DNA from: Siphonodentalium dalli
Lineage: Eukaryota > Mollusca > Scaphopoda > Gadilida > Siphonodentaliidae
NCBI GenBank assembly: GCA_032622095.1
Contig: CP136063.1
Location: 81,011,980 to 81,075,979, forward strand
DNA: 64,000 nt
Reading direction: 5' to 3'
Part shown: positions 1 to 56,355 of the stretch, piece by piece
Layout of the letters: each line of letters opens with the position of its first letter
Numbering within the stretch: position 1 is the first letter of the stretch
Program-made: the position numbers and the translations under genes
The notes under the pieces: generated by a model
Told to the model about the DNA's origin: nothing
Databases searched by the model: none
Seen by the model: only the letters and a program-made list of their open reading frames with translations

Positions 1-325
1 TTATTGGGGGGGGTATAATCATTCATCGCGAAGCGTGGGGAGAGCACGACATTGGAAGCTCAAAGTGGCTCTCTGGTGGCTTCTGACCCATCTGACATTG
101 TTTTCCCACCCACTACATTATCATAGATTATATCAACATTCTTATCATTTATCAATTGTAATTTCATAAAATGGTAGGCCGATTGAAAGTGTAATGAACA
201 AATAGGTATATGGGAATTCATGGTGTGTTATTATCTAGTCATTAATGATGTGAAATTACTCCCATAACTGGGATCAGATATTCAGAAAGTAAATATGATG
301 TCACAAACAACCATGATAAAGTGGA
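1..325. other. Non-coding, nothing recognised
   Basis: No coding segment or repeat family recognised; probably an intron of the FAM135 gene upstream of the first exon seen. Confidence 0.4.
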
Positions 326-344
326 CTACATGGATACACACATC

Positions 345-850
345 ACCATGGGTATGTATCGTGGGGTATTTATCGTGTGGGTATGAATAGTGTGGGTATG
401 TATCGTGGGTATGTATAGTGGGTATGTATAGTGGGTATGCATCGTGGGGGTATGTATCCTGGGTATGTATAGTGGGGGTATGTATAGCGTGGTTATGTAT
501 AGTGGTGGTATGTATTGTGTGAGTATGTATAGTGTGGGTATGTATAGTGTGGGTATGTATAGTGTGGGTATGTATAATATGGGTATGTATAGTGTGGGTA
601 TGTATATATAGCGTGGGTATGTATAGGTGGTATATATTGTGTGGGTATGTATCGTGTGGGTATGTATAGTGTGGGTATCTATAGTGTGGCTATGTATAGT
701 GTGGGTATGTATAATGTGGGTATGCATAGTGTGGGTATGCATAGTGTGGGTATGTATAGTATGGGTATAGTATCGTTTGGGTATGTATAGTGTGGGTAGG
801 CCTATGTATCATGGAGGTATGTATGGTGTGGGTATGTATCGTGGGGGTGT
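345..850. repeat. Minisatellite, unit about 15 bp (GTGTGGGTATGTATA)
   Basis: Imperfect tandem units of the tgtgggtatgtatag type run for about 500 bp with 11-17 bp variants. The open frames across it are low-complexity artefacts. Confidence 0.9.
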
Positions 851-919
851 GCATTGCCGCGATCGTCGGCGATACTTCATTAGTTTGCCAAATATTTTTA
901 CTAACCTTTGGAAAATATT

Positions 920-954
920 GGGGGGGGGGGGGGGGTAAATACCCCCCCCCCCCC
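920..954. repeat. G16/C13 hairpin tract
   Basis: A run of 16 G, then taaata, then 13 C. It can fold into a G:C hairpin, or form a G-quadruplex on either strand. Confidence 0.85.
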
Positions 955-1023
955 GTTTCCTACGCCCCTGACTATAGGCCATTTGTTGAACCGTTTATTG
1001 AACTTATTATCTGAAAATATATG

Positions 1024-1436
1024 TGCTGGCACAGTATTATATACCATTTGAAAGAGGAAGCTCAAAAACATTATATTTTTTATCAACTTATCCTGTGTAA
1101 TAAACTGTGAACATGTTTTTTTTGTTGAGTTACCAACGTGTTTTTCTGCTGAATTTTTATCTGGATTATAGTGCAAAGTGTATTATTTTCAATGGAGGGG
1201 GATTAACTCTATATCTTAAATTCTGTTTCATTCTGGGAGCCATACCGGGGGAAATCTTTATATGATTTCAGCTGTTTTCTATTACTCTATGGGCATCTTC
1301 TGAGACACAGACGTTTCAAATGGTGGTGAATTATAATATTTTAATCATATTTTATGGCATAGATTGTTATTAAAACCGTATATCACGACACTATAAAATA
1401 ATAATTGGTGACTCGAAAATTAAGTGGGCCTTTAAT
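1024..1436. repeat. R-family element, copy 1
   Basis: Shares tataccatttgaaagagga, aactgtgaacatgttttt and the end gaaaattaagtgggccttta with copies at 10.5, 20.1 and 30.2 kb. The left end is not clear. Confidence 0.7.
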
Positions 1437-1459
1437 ATTTATACTTTTGTTCCATTGAG

Positions 1460-1720
1460 TTAATCCATTCACGATGGGAGCTGCACTGGTGTAGCATTAA
1501 AGATCCTGTGTCATTGAATTCTCTTATATATATGCAAATCTCCAATAGGGAGTATAAATGTAAAAGAATGCACTGGCTTACAAGGTCAAGGTAAATATTG
1601 TTAGGCCAATGTATTCTGGTATATTTATGAGGCTCCCTGTGGAGGACTCGGATATATAAGAGAATGCATTGGCACAGGGTTTTCAAAAAATTCAGGAAGC
1701 TCCAATCATGGAAGGGTTAA
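1460..1720. mobile_element. T-family MITE, TTAA-flanked
   Basis: Bounded by TTAA at 1460-1463 and 1717-1720. Ends are TCCATTCACGATGGGAGC and the inverse of GAAGGGTTAA. Two diverged internal hairpins of the cattctcttatatatg type are present. Confidence 0.75.
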
Positions 1721-2034
1721 TGTTATCATGGAAATATAGGAAATGTCTGAAATTGAAGCGAATCTGATGCGCTTTGTGTTGTTATTTTTATCTTGATTTC
1801 ATTTGAATTCTCGTGTTTTGTGATTAGGCTTATCGTTTGTCCGATTGCATGACAAGCTAACATCAAGCTTCTAACAAAAGGCCCGACTCCAGCTCAAAAA
1901 CCACTGTTTCATTTCATATGGATTGCAAAATAGTAGAATTCTACTGATAAAATCAATTTTTCAATTGCAGATAGTGGAGACATTGGATTCACTTGATTTG
2001 CAGGTTGTGTTGGAATTATGGTTCGGGGAAGAGG

Positions 2035-2240
2035 AGATGGGGTATGATACTATGATTGATTATGTGCCGCCACTGTGATTGTGTGCAGCCGCAAGCCATC
2101 AACGACTTGTCATGTTGTGTCATCCTAATAATAGAGACAGAAATAGCCTTGAGAATAATCACTGCACTGAATATTATCAAATAAGCCACTTCCGTCATAT
2201 TTTGTCATTTCAATTTGCTGAGATGGCATGATTTGAGATC
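2035..2240. repeat. W repeat, copy 1
   Basis: A stretch beginning gatggggtatgatactatga and running through tcatgttgtg and agacagaaatag recurs in diverged form at 3655-3838. Nature unknown. Confidence 0.55.
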
Positions 2241-2478
2241 ATTGATTAATGATTGTGTGTATCTTCCCTGAACTTTCTATATAAATCCCAAGGGTAGAAA
2301 TTAATGATGTTCAATCCGTTAGACCACAGGCACCTGGGGAAAAAATACCAGACATACCAATATATATTATACCAGTGACAAAGTTCACAAGTCCGATTTT
2401 GGGAAAAACACACCATCTCATATTCCTCATAGATTTTTAAAATTGTTCCATCTCAGTCATAATATATTTCAATGTCTC

Positions 2479-2866
2479 TTAACCCTTTACCCAACAAACC
2501 GGCCAAAACCGGCCAAATAAAGCTTCAACAGCCTAAAATATCTTCGGTCTGTCTCAATAGAACCATACAAATATGGATATCATTGGAACCGGCTCCTTGA
2601 CCACATTGTGATAGTTACAGTTATGCCCTGTGCCAATGCATTCTCTTATATATGCGAGTCGACCATAGGTCGCCTCGCATATATAAGAGAATGCATTGGC
2701 CTAAAAAAACACTTTTTACCATTTTTTCTTACATTCTTTAACAATTTTATAATTTTTAATGTGTTAAGCCAATGCATTCTCTTATATATGCGAGGCGACC
2801 TATGGTCGACTCGCATATATAAGAGAATGCATTGGCACAGGGCCCTTCTGTTGGGTAAAGGGTTAT
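2479..2866. mobile_element. P-family MITE (piggyBac-like, TTAA)
   Basis: Starts TTAA-CCCTTTACCCAACA and ends GGGTAAAGGG-TTAT, so one target-site copy is mutated. It holds two about 65-bp hairpins (about 2635-2700 and 2770-2838) in opposite orientation, separated by an AT-rich spacer. The left end carries about 130 bp of asymmetric sequence (CCGGCCAAAACCGGCC and following). Confidence 0.85.
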
Positions 2867-3654
2867 TGGCCATAAAATTTCCTTTCTTTTGATATAATTT
2901 GATAGCATCAAATGAAGGGAAGTCGAGATATCGTACTGCCTACTATTCTCAATAATTCTACAAAATTGTCAACTCAGCCAAATGATGTCCTTTCGTTTTA
3001 TATATAACTTGACAGAGTCAAATGAAGCGAAGTCGACATACATGTATCGCACGGGGAATTTGCAAGTTCGGCAATTGTGATCGTAATAATTGAATTGGTA
3101 TCATGTATAATCACTACTGACTGGACTGGGAAATTGACGACCGCTTTTTGTCGGAAGGTTTCGCTAGTTTTTGATATGATATATATCGACTTGTATATAT
3201 ATTGGTATATCTGGTATTTTCCCTTTGCGTGGAAATCATTATTTTTCCAATTCTTTTTTCACGATTTTGGCTATATTTAGAACATTTATACTACAATTTT
3301 CATTGAAAACTATCTGTATTATAAAACTTTTAGGCAAACTATTTGTAAAACCGAATGTTTGCGTTTCTTTGGGATCATCAATGCAAACATACCTTCAAAA
3401 CAAGTTTCATAGAAAGTTTGTTGTTGTTGTTTTAGTTCAAGAATCCCATGCTGGCATCGACGTAAACGTAAAACAATGACAGAGAATATCTTCTAAAAAA
3501 AAAATAATAATTGAGTGATTCTGTAATAATATAGACTACATGTAGATATTACATTTCTTGTTTTACCGTTACTGTTTCCACACACCTTATACTACAAGTT
3601 AAGCACCATATTTTCAGCTCCATCCAAAAACATAATATTGGAGCTGACATAGAT
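2867..3654. other. Intronic or upstream DNA
   Basis: Contains two diverged copies of a segment with catcaaatgaagggaagtcg (about 2900-2950 and 3010-3050). The 112 bp from 2868 to 2979 recur inverted at 12574-12685. No coding signal. Confidence 0.5.
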
Positions 3655-3838
3655 GGGGTATAATAATAACGTGATTGATTATATGCTGCCTTTATGATTA
3701 TGCACAGCTGCATGCCATCAATGTCTTGTCATGTTGCAAGACAGAAATAGAATAATTGCTGCACTGGATATTACCACATAAGTCGATTTTATTGTTTTTG
3801 TCCTCTAAATTCACTGATGTATAATTTGAGGTCAGTGA
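3655..3838. repeat. W repeat, copy 2
   Basis: Diverged copy of 2035-2240, abutting the T element that follows. Confidence 0.55.
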
Positions 3839-3980
3839 TTAAGCCTTTCATGATGGAAGCCACTCTGGTGCAGCATTAAAGACCCTGTGCCAGTGCATTC
3901 TCTTATATATGCGAGGCTCCCTATGGGAGACTCGCATATATTAGAGAATGCATTGGCACAGTGTTTTAGAAAATTTCAGC
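3839..3980. mobile_element. T-family MITE, truncated, one hairpin
   Basis: TTAA then GCCTTTCATGATGG, one hairpin (about 3888-3960), then cagtgttttagaaaatttcag. The right terminus is missing. Confidence 0.65.
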
Positions 3981-4115
3981 CTTCTACATAAAGATTTAAG
4001 TCGAGCGGTTTCTTTATTTAGTACTTGTTTGGCCATTTGTTCCCCAGTGAGACTTTCATCGAGATAGGCGCCCAGGTATTTCACCTACTTATAAACAGAC
4101 TTCCAACAATTGCAG

Positions 4116-48059
<43,944 letters not shown>

Positions 48060-48111
48060 TAATGTGATGTGTTATTTTGTAGCTTCTTCATATCTTATTA
48101 CTCTATAATAA

Positions 48112-48348
48112 GCCTGGAGCTTCATGAAATTTTACGAAAAACACTATTTGCCAATGCATTCTCTTATATATTCGAGTCTGCTATATAAAAGAAAATACAT
48201 TGGCCTAACAATATTTACCTTGACCTTGTAATCCAGTGCATTTTATTATATATGTGTGGCTGCCTATGGGAGACTCATATATATAGGAGAATGCACTGGC
48301 GCAGGATCTTTAATGCTGCACCGGTTCAGCTTCGATCATGAAAGGTTA
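48112..48348. mobile_element. T-family MITE, reverse, in the likely 3' UTR
   Basis: cctggagcttcatgaaattt to gatcatgaaagg-TTAA (48345-48348). Two diverged hairpins; starts about 52 bp after the FAM135 stop. Confidence 0.68.
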
Positions 48349-48484
48349 AGCCAATTCACTGAGGCTAATAGGATCAGGTTATTAGTTACAGACAATTGGC
48401 TGCTAGATTCGGTGTCATGCAGGTTTCGTACACGTCCTTGGGGAAAAGCCATGGAAAATGACATACCAATTTCCGGGTCTGCAA

Positions 48485-48834
48485 CAAGCCTGAGTTTAGT
48501 GTGCCTGTCAATTGCAGTATGAGGTCTACAGAGGGTGAATTTACTATGGGAGCCTCACTATGGGAGACCTAGAATCAGATTAAGTCCCAGATGGTGATGT
48601 GCACCCATTGGGCACCTCGACAATGCATTGTGTCTGGCAATTTGGGGATATAGAAAAACTAAACTAAAAAAGAAAAAGACACTTTCTAAAGAAGTCTCTA
48701 AATTCTAAAGAAACTTATTAATTTTATAATAAATATTCCAGCCTAAGCAGTATGAGGTCCCAAGAAGGTGAATTTACTAAATTCACCCTCTGGGGACCTC
48801 ATTCTGCAAATTTCAGACACTATATCCAGGCTTA
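48485..48834. mobile_element. G-family element, shortened foldbacks
   Basis: aagcctgagtttagtgtgcc at left, catatccaggctt-type end at right. The internal foldback cores are deleted; the middle around ggggatatagaaaaactaaa is intact. Confidence 0.72.
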
Positions 48835-48967
48835 CCCAGGGACTAGCCTAGAGGCGACTTGGGAGACATCTCCTTTAAAATGTGACAATTCTTCCTATTT
48901 TTATCCTAGAGAAAAGTGACTTATCTCTCATACCAGTTTGCATATTTCAAAACAGTATATTTGAAGC

Positions 48968-49433
48968 ATATGTGACCTGCCATATCAAATCCAGTCGTAA
49001 GTCGGGATTTTTTTTACCCTGTGCCAATGCATTCTCTTATATATGCGAGTCGACCATAGGTCGCCTTGCATATATAAGAGAATGCATTGGCCTAACAATT
49101 TTTTATCATGTTTTTTAAATAAATGTTTCTTACAATTTTTAGGACATAAAATAAAAAACATCCATTACACTGCAGGGAGCCCCACAGATATATAGAAGCA
49201 TATAGAAGAGTGTCGTCTGCTCATGTTTGTCTGGGGCTCTGTATGGGTGAAATTATAAAATTGTTAAAGAATACAAGAAAAAATTATTAAAATTGTAAAA
49301 AATTGTTAGGCCAATGCATTTTCTTATATATGCGAGGCGACCTATGGTCGCCTCGCATATATAAGAGAATGCATTGGCACAGGGTAAAAAAATCCCGACT
49401 TACGACTGGATTTGATATGGCGGGTCACATATG
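48968..49433. mobile_element. K-family MITE, complete
   Basis: atgtgacctgccatatcaaa and its inverse; two hairpin modules. Close copy of 9317-9784, including the middle agcatatagaagagtgtcgt. Confidence 0.85.
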
Positions 49434-49620
49434 TACTTACTATAGTGGTGAACTTACTCATTATAATGGTAATATAAATGGGCTCTTGTATCTGATTGCA
49501 TAATACTTATTGGATCACAGAAAGGTGATGTTAGAGAGTAAATTGAACTTCGGTCTTTATGACTTCTTCCTGATTCAGTTCTGCCTGTTTATTGGCACAC
49601 ATTGATTGTCTCTTGTTGAA

Positions 49621-49862
49621 TAGACTGGTTCCTGGTATAAAATGTAGTGGCCTGACCATATCAGCTTCACTGAATGCATAGACTGGTTCCTGGTATAAAA
49701 TGTAGTGACCTGACCCTATCAGCTTCACTGAATGCATAGACTGGTTCCTGGTATAAAATGTAGTCACCTGACCCTATAAGCTTCACTGAATGCATAATAA
49801 TAGACTGGTTCCTGGTATAAAATGTAGTGACCTGACCCTATAAGCTTCACTGAATGCATAAT
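49621..49862. repeat. 58-bp tandem repeat, four copies
   Basis: tagactggttcctggtataa starts at 49621, 49679, 49737 and 49801. The third unit carries a 6-bp insertion. Confidence 0.92.
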
Positions 49863-49942
49863 TATTCTTATTTTAATAGTTTCGTAACTGAATACTTGCT
49901 GATGAGTAGTTACTTGATTTTCATTGATTCATATTTAGGATG

Positions 49943-50164
49943 TTAACCCTTTCATAACAGGAGCAGTGCTTGTGCATCATTAAAGACCCTGTGCCAGTGT
50001 ATTATATTATATATGTGAGTTTCCCATAGGAGCCTCGCATACATAAGAGAATGCACTGTCTTACAAGGTCAAGGTAAATATTGTTAGGCCAATGTATTCT
50101 TTTATATATGAGGCTTCCTATGGGAGATTCGCATATATAAGAGAATGCTTTGACACAGTGTATT
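49943..50164. mobile_element. T-family MITE, right end missing
   Basis: TTAA-CCCTTTCATAACAGGAGC, two diverged hairpins; stops after gacacagtgt. Confidence 0.7.
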
Positions 50165-50690
50165 CCCCTAAGATATCCTACCCACTAAACTATATGGTAT
50201 ATCTCTCCTAAGTCCTTACTTTTCGAAGGGAGAAACTAAAATTGGTACGAAATATCGACGTTATGATATCGTATCATATTTAGTGAACGTCGCTTCCGGA
50301 TTATTGCCAGTGCTTCGCTAGGCCTCACTTTTCACTCCTTCGCCATCAGGCGAACATCGTCCCGAAGATAAGCACTAACTAGAAGGGAAATAATAATATT
50401 TTCGTTGGAATATGACAGAAATATTATCGATATTCACAATAACATAACGACATTTCCTAATTTCGTGCAATGACATGTGTCTCGTTGTTCAAAAAATTTT
50501 GTTTTACAATTGTCAAGTCTGTCTTAAGTGATATTAACGTCTGATTTCTTCACAAAATTTCAGGAAGCTGAAACATCCCTACAAATGAATAAATAGGAAT
50601 AAAATAACCACCCACAATATAGTTAGTATTCAGTTACCAAATGTTATAGTCTTCTCACACTGCCTTTTTGAAATGTTCTTTATTTTGTTG
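50165..50690. other. Intergenic, nothing recognised
   Basis: No coding or repeat signature recognised. Confidence 0.4.
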
Positions 50691-50696
50691 CCAATG

Positions 50697-50968
50697 CTTA
50701 AAATATTGTGTCTGTCTTTTGCAGAATGAGGTCCCAAGAAGGTGAATTTAGTTATGCTACCCCCAGACAGTGGGCTAGCATCACTAAATTCACCCCTCTG
50801 GGGACCTCATTCTGATCCTAGGTCTCCCGTACCAGTTGATGCCTCAGCAGAATGAGGTCGCCAGTGGGTGTATTTGGTGATGCTAGCCTGCTATGCGGGA
50901 TAGCGTCACTAAATTCACCCTCTGGGGACCTCGTTCTGCAAATGACAGACACACTATTTCAAGGCTTG
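50697..50968. mobile_element. G-family element, short form
   Basis: attgtgtctgtcttttgcag and its inverse; two foldbacks with a short middle, like 19587-19840. Confidence 0.8.
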
Positions 50969-51339
50969 CTTTTTGCAATCCTTCTTTGACATGTGATGCT
51001 TATCAGTAGCTTTATGCTAAAACTATTTTGCAAAAATTATGTTATACATGTATATGTATTTGTTCTATGGAGGCACAGACTCATGAGTGTTCATTGCTTC
51101 AAATGTGCTTGCTTCAGTGAAGGTGAACAAATTATCATTTCTTATCGAAATGGCCATATATTGATCAGAATGGCACATTCAGATGTTCCTCAACTCAGAT
51201 GAAGCTTGGATATCGGTCCCGATTTCGCCATCATACATGTGATATATAGATTTTGAAGGAACAGAGACAGTTTAGAATATCTGCTCTTGGTATAATAAAT
51301 TAATAATACGGTACACATAGTTCAAATACTTGTTCATTT

Positions 51340-51541
51340 ATAGCTAGTTCAGATAATAAGTTCATAGGTCGTTTGTCTGAACATTTCCCACCAATGAATG
51401 GTAATCCTTCTGCACTTCTATCTTTTCGACTCTCTGTTGTCTGCTCACTTTTCCTGAACACCCCTCCAAATGAATAATAAACCATTCCAATATATACTGT
51501 TATAACTGAATGAGCGAATCCATTTAATCTAGAAAGGGTTA
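51340..51541. mobile_element. V-family element
   Basis: agataataagttcataggtc, tgaacatttcccacc and ctagaaaggg-TTAA (51538-51541); the arms are inverted relative to the 9-kb copy. Confidence 0.55.
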
Positions 51542-51722
51542 ATGTGTACACAGCCATTAGCATCTGCTTCGAATCAGAAGGTTTCCCTAGCACACTGTCA
51601 CATCTGGACATGATACTACTTGTATGAGAAAAATGGAGGACGCAAAATTAACCCAGAACTTTTTAGATATATCTCAGATACCTTTGCTTGGATTCAATCC
51701 CTGACAGCATCAAAAGTACACC

Positions 51723-51983
51723 TTAACCCTTTCATGATGGGAGCTGCACTGGTGCAGCATTAAAGATCCTGTGCCAGTGTTTCTCTTATATATTTGATTC
51801 TCCCATAGGGAGCCTCGCATATATAAGAGAATGCACTGGCTTGCAAGGTCAAGGTAAATATTATTAGGCCAATGTATTCTCTTATATATGCAAGGCTCCC
51901 TATGAGAGACTCCATATATAAGAGAATTCATTGCCACAGGGTTTTCGCAAAATTTCAGGAAGCTCAAGTCATGGAAGGGTTAA
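51723..51983. mobile_element. T-family MITE, complete
   Basis: TTAA-CCCTTTCATGATGGGAGC to AGTCATGGAAGGG-TTAA with two hairpins. Confidence 0.83.
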
Positions 51984-51989
51984 AGACAT

Positions 51990-52340
51990 ATGGACTTGTT
52001 TTTTTGGGCATGCTATAGCAAATTTAAAAACAAACTGGATAAAACCTTAGGGGCATGTTATAATTCAAAACTATCACCAAGTATTCATAGTAATAATTTT
52101 GATGCCCATGAAAAATGTAAGATTCCCTGGCACTAAACCTACAAAATAAGTCTGTTAAAGAATATAAGAAAAAATTATTAAAATTGTAACAAATAATAAC
52201 AAATGATGAAAAATTGTTAGGCCAATGCATTCTCTTATATATGCGAGGCGACCTATGGTCGACTCGCATATATAAGAGAATGCATTGGCACAGGGTATAT
52301 GGGTTGATACAAAAATCGGACCTGGTACTGAAAGGGTTAA
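51990..52340. mobile_element. S-family MITE, left end lost
   Basis: Shares the middle (tttttttgggcatgctatag) with 43165-43618; one hairpin at 52219-52294; right end ctggtactgaaaggg-TTAA. The left end is lost next to the T element. Confidence 0.73.
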
Positions 52341-52745
52341 ATATATACCACAATGGCGACCACGTGCTGTTGGTGGTACTTCGAATGCAAACTTTGTTTG
52401 TTTGTGAAATTGATAACTTAGTGCAGGCGCTATATGCCAATCTGGGGAATGTAGCATTCTGCTAACATTGCCAAAAATTTCAATGAAATCGGTCATCCCA
52501 CTCCATAGAAAACATCGTCTGAACTACGCTCAATTGTAAATATTTACATCTCGATTTGGGATGCAACAATCTGCGATAATCTAACACAAATGATTTCGCC
52601 TTCGAGAGTCATTGCATTTAATTAATATATAAGAATGATGGTGTGTGTTGTCAATTTTGATTAATAATCATAACAAAATAACTACTTTGAGGAAGATTAT
52701 TCTAAATTTCTATTCGATGACCCTACTGGGGTGTTTCATATCACT
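52341..52745. repeat. Dispersed segment N, inverted copy
   Basis: Reverse-complement match to 14636-14982 (gtaaatatttacatctcgat, ccactccatagaaaa), again lying between TTAA-type MITEs. Confidence 0.72.
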
Positions 52746-52959
52746 TTAACCCTTTCAGTGCCAAGTCCGATTTTTGTATCAACCCATATTTCCTTGGTCA
52801 TTTTTCAAATTTATTGATTATAATAATGTGATACATTGATGGAAAGAGCTCTAAGACTTTTCCCATCAATGTATCACATTATTATAATCAATAAATTTGA
52901 AAAATGATCAAGGAAATATGGGTTGATACAAAAATCGGACTTGTCACTGAAAGGGTTAA
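52746..52959. mobile_element. S-type foldback with a different centre
   Basis: TTAA-CCCTTTCAGTGCCAAG ends and atttttgtatcaacccata as in S, but the middle is an unrelated perfect palindrome (aaatttattgattataataa and inverse) in place of the usual hairpin module. Confidence 0.85.
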
Positions 52960-53096
52960 AGATAAACCCACTAAACAACTGAGCTGTCCACTCCCCCCGA
53001 GTAAGCTTTCCAGTGATGCATAATACTCATATTCAAACATACCCTTCAAAACATACCAAATATGCCCATAACTTCTAACTTATTGTTGATGTGAAT

Positions 53097-53530
53097 CAAG
53101 CGTGAGTTTAGTGTGCCTGTCATTTGCAGAATGAGGTCCCCAGAGGGTGAATTTAGTAATGCTATCACGCATAGCGGGCTAGCATAACTAAATTCACCCT
53201 CTGGGGACCTCATTCAGCTTAGGCCTCATCTTCTCTGGAAAGTTTCTTTATTATCAAATGTCTATAGAAACTTCTTCACACAGATTTCTATTTCCAAATT
53301 GGCAGATGACACATTGCATAATCGAGGTTCCCAATGGGTGTACATCACAATATTCACAATTTGGGAACTTCAATCTGAGTCTATGTCTCCCATAGCAGAT
53401 GAGGCCATGTAGAATGAGGTTCCGGGAGGGATGAATTTAGTGATGCTAGCCCGCTATGTGGGATAGCGTCACTAAATTCACCCTATGGGGACCTCATTCT
53501 GCAAATAACAGGCACACTAAACTCAGGCTT
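53097..53530. mobile_element. G-family element, complete
   Basis: caagcgtgagtttagtgtgc and its inverse; two foldbacks at 53125-53218 and 53400-53505. Confidence 0.83.
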
Positions 53531-53993
53531 TATGTGAATGAATTGTAAATAAAAGATGTAGATATTTTGTTGAGATAAAATTAATTTATTATTCTGGAAT
53601 GATATGTTTTTATAGATCTGTATATGTTGTTGATAAATCAAATTATCTCAAGATGTGTTCGAATGTGTTTTCCCAAATCAGTTCAGAAATTTAGTTGAAG
53701 GGGTCGTTTTTACAAGGCATCAATCACATTCATGCCCAGTGTTTCAAACTGGTAACAAGTGCACCCAAATTTTCCTCATAAATATATAATTACAAAAATG
53801 GGTGGGGGTGTGAGGTATACTGGATTGATGTTGAAAGAAATTTGGTATGAAGGTTCGCCTACATGCGTGCTTCAAAAAGACTGACAAATTTGCGTTTTCC
53901 ATTCTAGAGTTATTCTTCTTTGTTTATTTAAAATTTCGGTTCCATTTTGCCCATCTTTCAAATTTGGCACCATGGGGGTATGTAGGCCAGAAG
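53531..53993. other. Intergenic with D-type remnant
   Basis: atgggtgggggtgtgaggta and the modules that follow (53795-53990) look like a decayed D repeat; otherwise nothing. Confidence 0.45.
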
Positions 53994-54205
53994 TACAGTG
54001 ATGCTCTAAGTAATCGACTCCTTAACCACAGCAGAATTATGGGTAACTTTTTAGTCGGAAATATGGCTTGTTGCCATTCATTGGAAAGCTCTCCCCGAGA
54101 GCTTTCCGATGAATGGCAACAAGCCATATTTCCGACTAAATCCTGAAAAGTTACCCATAATTCTGCTGTGGTTAAGGAGTCGATTACTTAAAGAGTATTA
54201 CTGAA
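53994..54205. mobile_element. M-family foldback MITE
   Basis: TA-CAGTGATGCTCTAAG to agagtattactg; centre ctctccccgagag. Confidence 0.82.
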
Positions 54206-54710
54206 CTACCTCTTTTTACATTCATACCGAATTTGTTTTTATAGTTTAAACCTTCAATGATGTTGAAAAAGTAGAAAACTGCATGATGCATCCTTGCTCA
54301 AGTTTTATCCCTATAACTATGGATACAATCTTGGAATGGATCTTATGTTTTTTATTAGAAACAACGGGCTCCACCAATTCAATTCTTGTCACAAACATAA
54401 ACACATTATATATCACCTGACCATACAATAAGATTTATTAAGCTGGTAGTTATGTTATCCCCAATGAAAAGTTGGGTTTGAATGTGATTGATGTCATGAC
54501 AATAACTCAACTTAACTATATTGTCCGAGACTGAAATCATGAAAATATTACAGACTTGTTATTTTGATTGCTGTTATCAAATCCTCGATGATGCTTTGCT
54601 TCAATATCAGTACTGAAGTATGAGTTAAAATTGAGTTTCAATTCTCAAGCTGATATGTTGTACCGCCATGTTTAGCACAAATTTAAATGAACCAAAGCTT
54701 ACATTAAAGG

Positions 54711-55770
54711 GACGAAATCCTTCGAAGTGGGTTCATGTGAAATAATTTAAATGTTATTTAAGTCTGTAAAACAACTATCATCAACCAGTACATTTAAATT
54801 TGATCGACTTTGTTCTAATTTTCATTATTAATAACTCTCCAATAACTAGATTTTGCATATCGAAACCTTTGTTATGTAAACATTACTGTTAGGCATTAAC
54901 AATTAATGATCAATATCTATTTAGTTCAATAAAATACCAATCAAAGTTTAATCAACACATGACTTTAAACAATGTAAAAGGTCAAAGCATTGAAAAATTC
55001 TTCTGAAAATAATATTCAGACTTAAATAATAGAACTTATTACGCGATTAGCAATGTCAGTTGACAATTACTGTAACAGTTGTGATTACATAACACTGCTT
55101 TCAACACATGCAATTTCTTTATCTTTAAAGGGGTACTGTATGCCAATTTTAATAAATTCACGGTGATAACAACAATCTAATATCGATAATATATGTAGAA
55201 AACTAAGTAATTTGAGTCAAAGATGTATTCTGTTAACGTTCTGGTTAACAGGTTATCTTATTAAAAATCAAAGTTAATAATTTGATATAAATTTCTGTGT
55301 ACAAGAATTAATCAAAATAATTCACGGATAGAGGATTGGTTAATGCGTGGCACGCATGATCATGTAAAAAATTATGTTGATATGGGGGCGTAAACTCAAG
55401 CCACTCACTGACTAGTGACTATACAATGACTTAAATGAGTATATGGGACTAGTATGCATATAATATAACATTTTTTGATACATTTGCCTGAAAACTGTCC
55501 TAAAATTACTCGACAACGACAATTGGTATTTTCGCATTCCGGCTAATCTGCCATCCGTAACATTACTTCGTACTCAACAGACATTTAAATAATGGAAATT
55601 GGGTTACTTTATTCTACGACTCGGAGAATATAAAAACCAACAACAACATTTGAGTACAGTATCCCTTTAAACAAAGCTTATCTGTTTCTCCATGTTCTTC
55701 TTAAGCTTGGTGGTGTTTTTACAGACTTTTATCATTTTCGCACATTTACCCACTGCGAGTGCCTTCTGTC
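54711..55770. mobile_element. X-family element with nested Y element
   Basis: Outer ends ttaaagggacgaaatcc and tctgtccctttaaa are inverted. Inside, about 55128-55673 is bounded by ttaaaggggtactgta and tacagtatccctttaa, a second inverted-repeat element. Confidence 0.68.
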
Positions 55771-56078
55771 CCTTTAAAGAAATTCTCTCTTTGCGATCAA
55801 GTTGTGAAGATGCTGAATCTTATTTGACACCTTAATGTTACTATCTCTACATTGTTTATGCCCAAATATTATAAGATAGAGCATAGGAACCCTATAGTAT
55901 TAGAATATCAACTCAACAGTGACAGTTGTACCAGGATTTGTGTTGTATGACTTTAAATATTGATAATCTCTGACATGTTTATGCTTTTGCTACCCATTAG
56001 TGATATATAGGGGACATTATTTTCTGCACTTTCAGGCTTATTTTTTATATTATTTTAAATGCTTAGACCATTGCAATG

Positions 56079-56355
56079 TACAGTAATGCCCTAATTAATC
56101 GACTCCATAACCACAGCAGAATTATGGGTAATTTTTCAGGATTTAGTCGGAAATATGGCTTGTTGCCATTCATCGGAAAGCTCTGGGGTAATTTTTCAGG
56201 ATTTAGTCGGAAATATGGCTTGTTGCCATTCATCGGAAAGCTCTCGGGGAGAGCTTTCCTATGAATGGCAACAAGCCATATTTCCGACTAAATCCTGAAA
56301 AATTACCCATAATTCTGCTGTGGTTATGGAGTCGATTAATTAGGGCATTAATGTA
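56079..56355. mobile_element. M-family foldback MITE with duplicated left arm
   Basis: TA-CAGTAATGCCC at left. The segment tttttcaggatttagtcgga through ggaaagctct occurs twice in direct order before the centre ctcggggag, so the left arm is about 58 bp longer than the right. Confidence 0.85.

Noticed and set aside
326-742. 138-codon His/Thr/Tyr-rich open frame on the minus strand.
   Set aside because: It is a translation of the 15-bp minisatellite.
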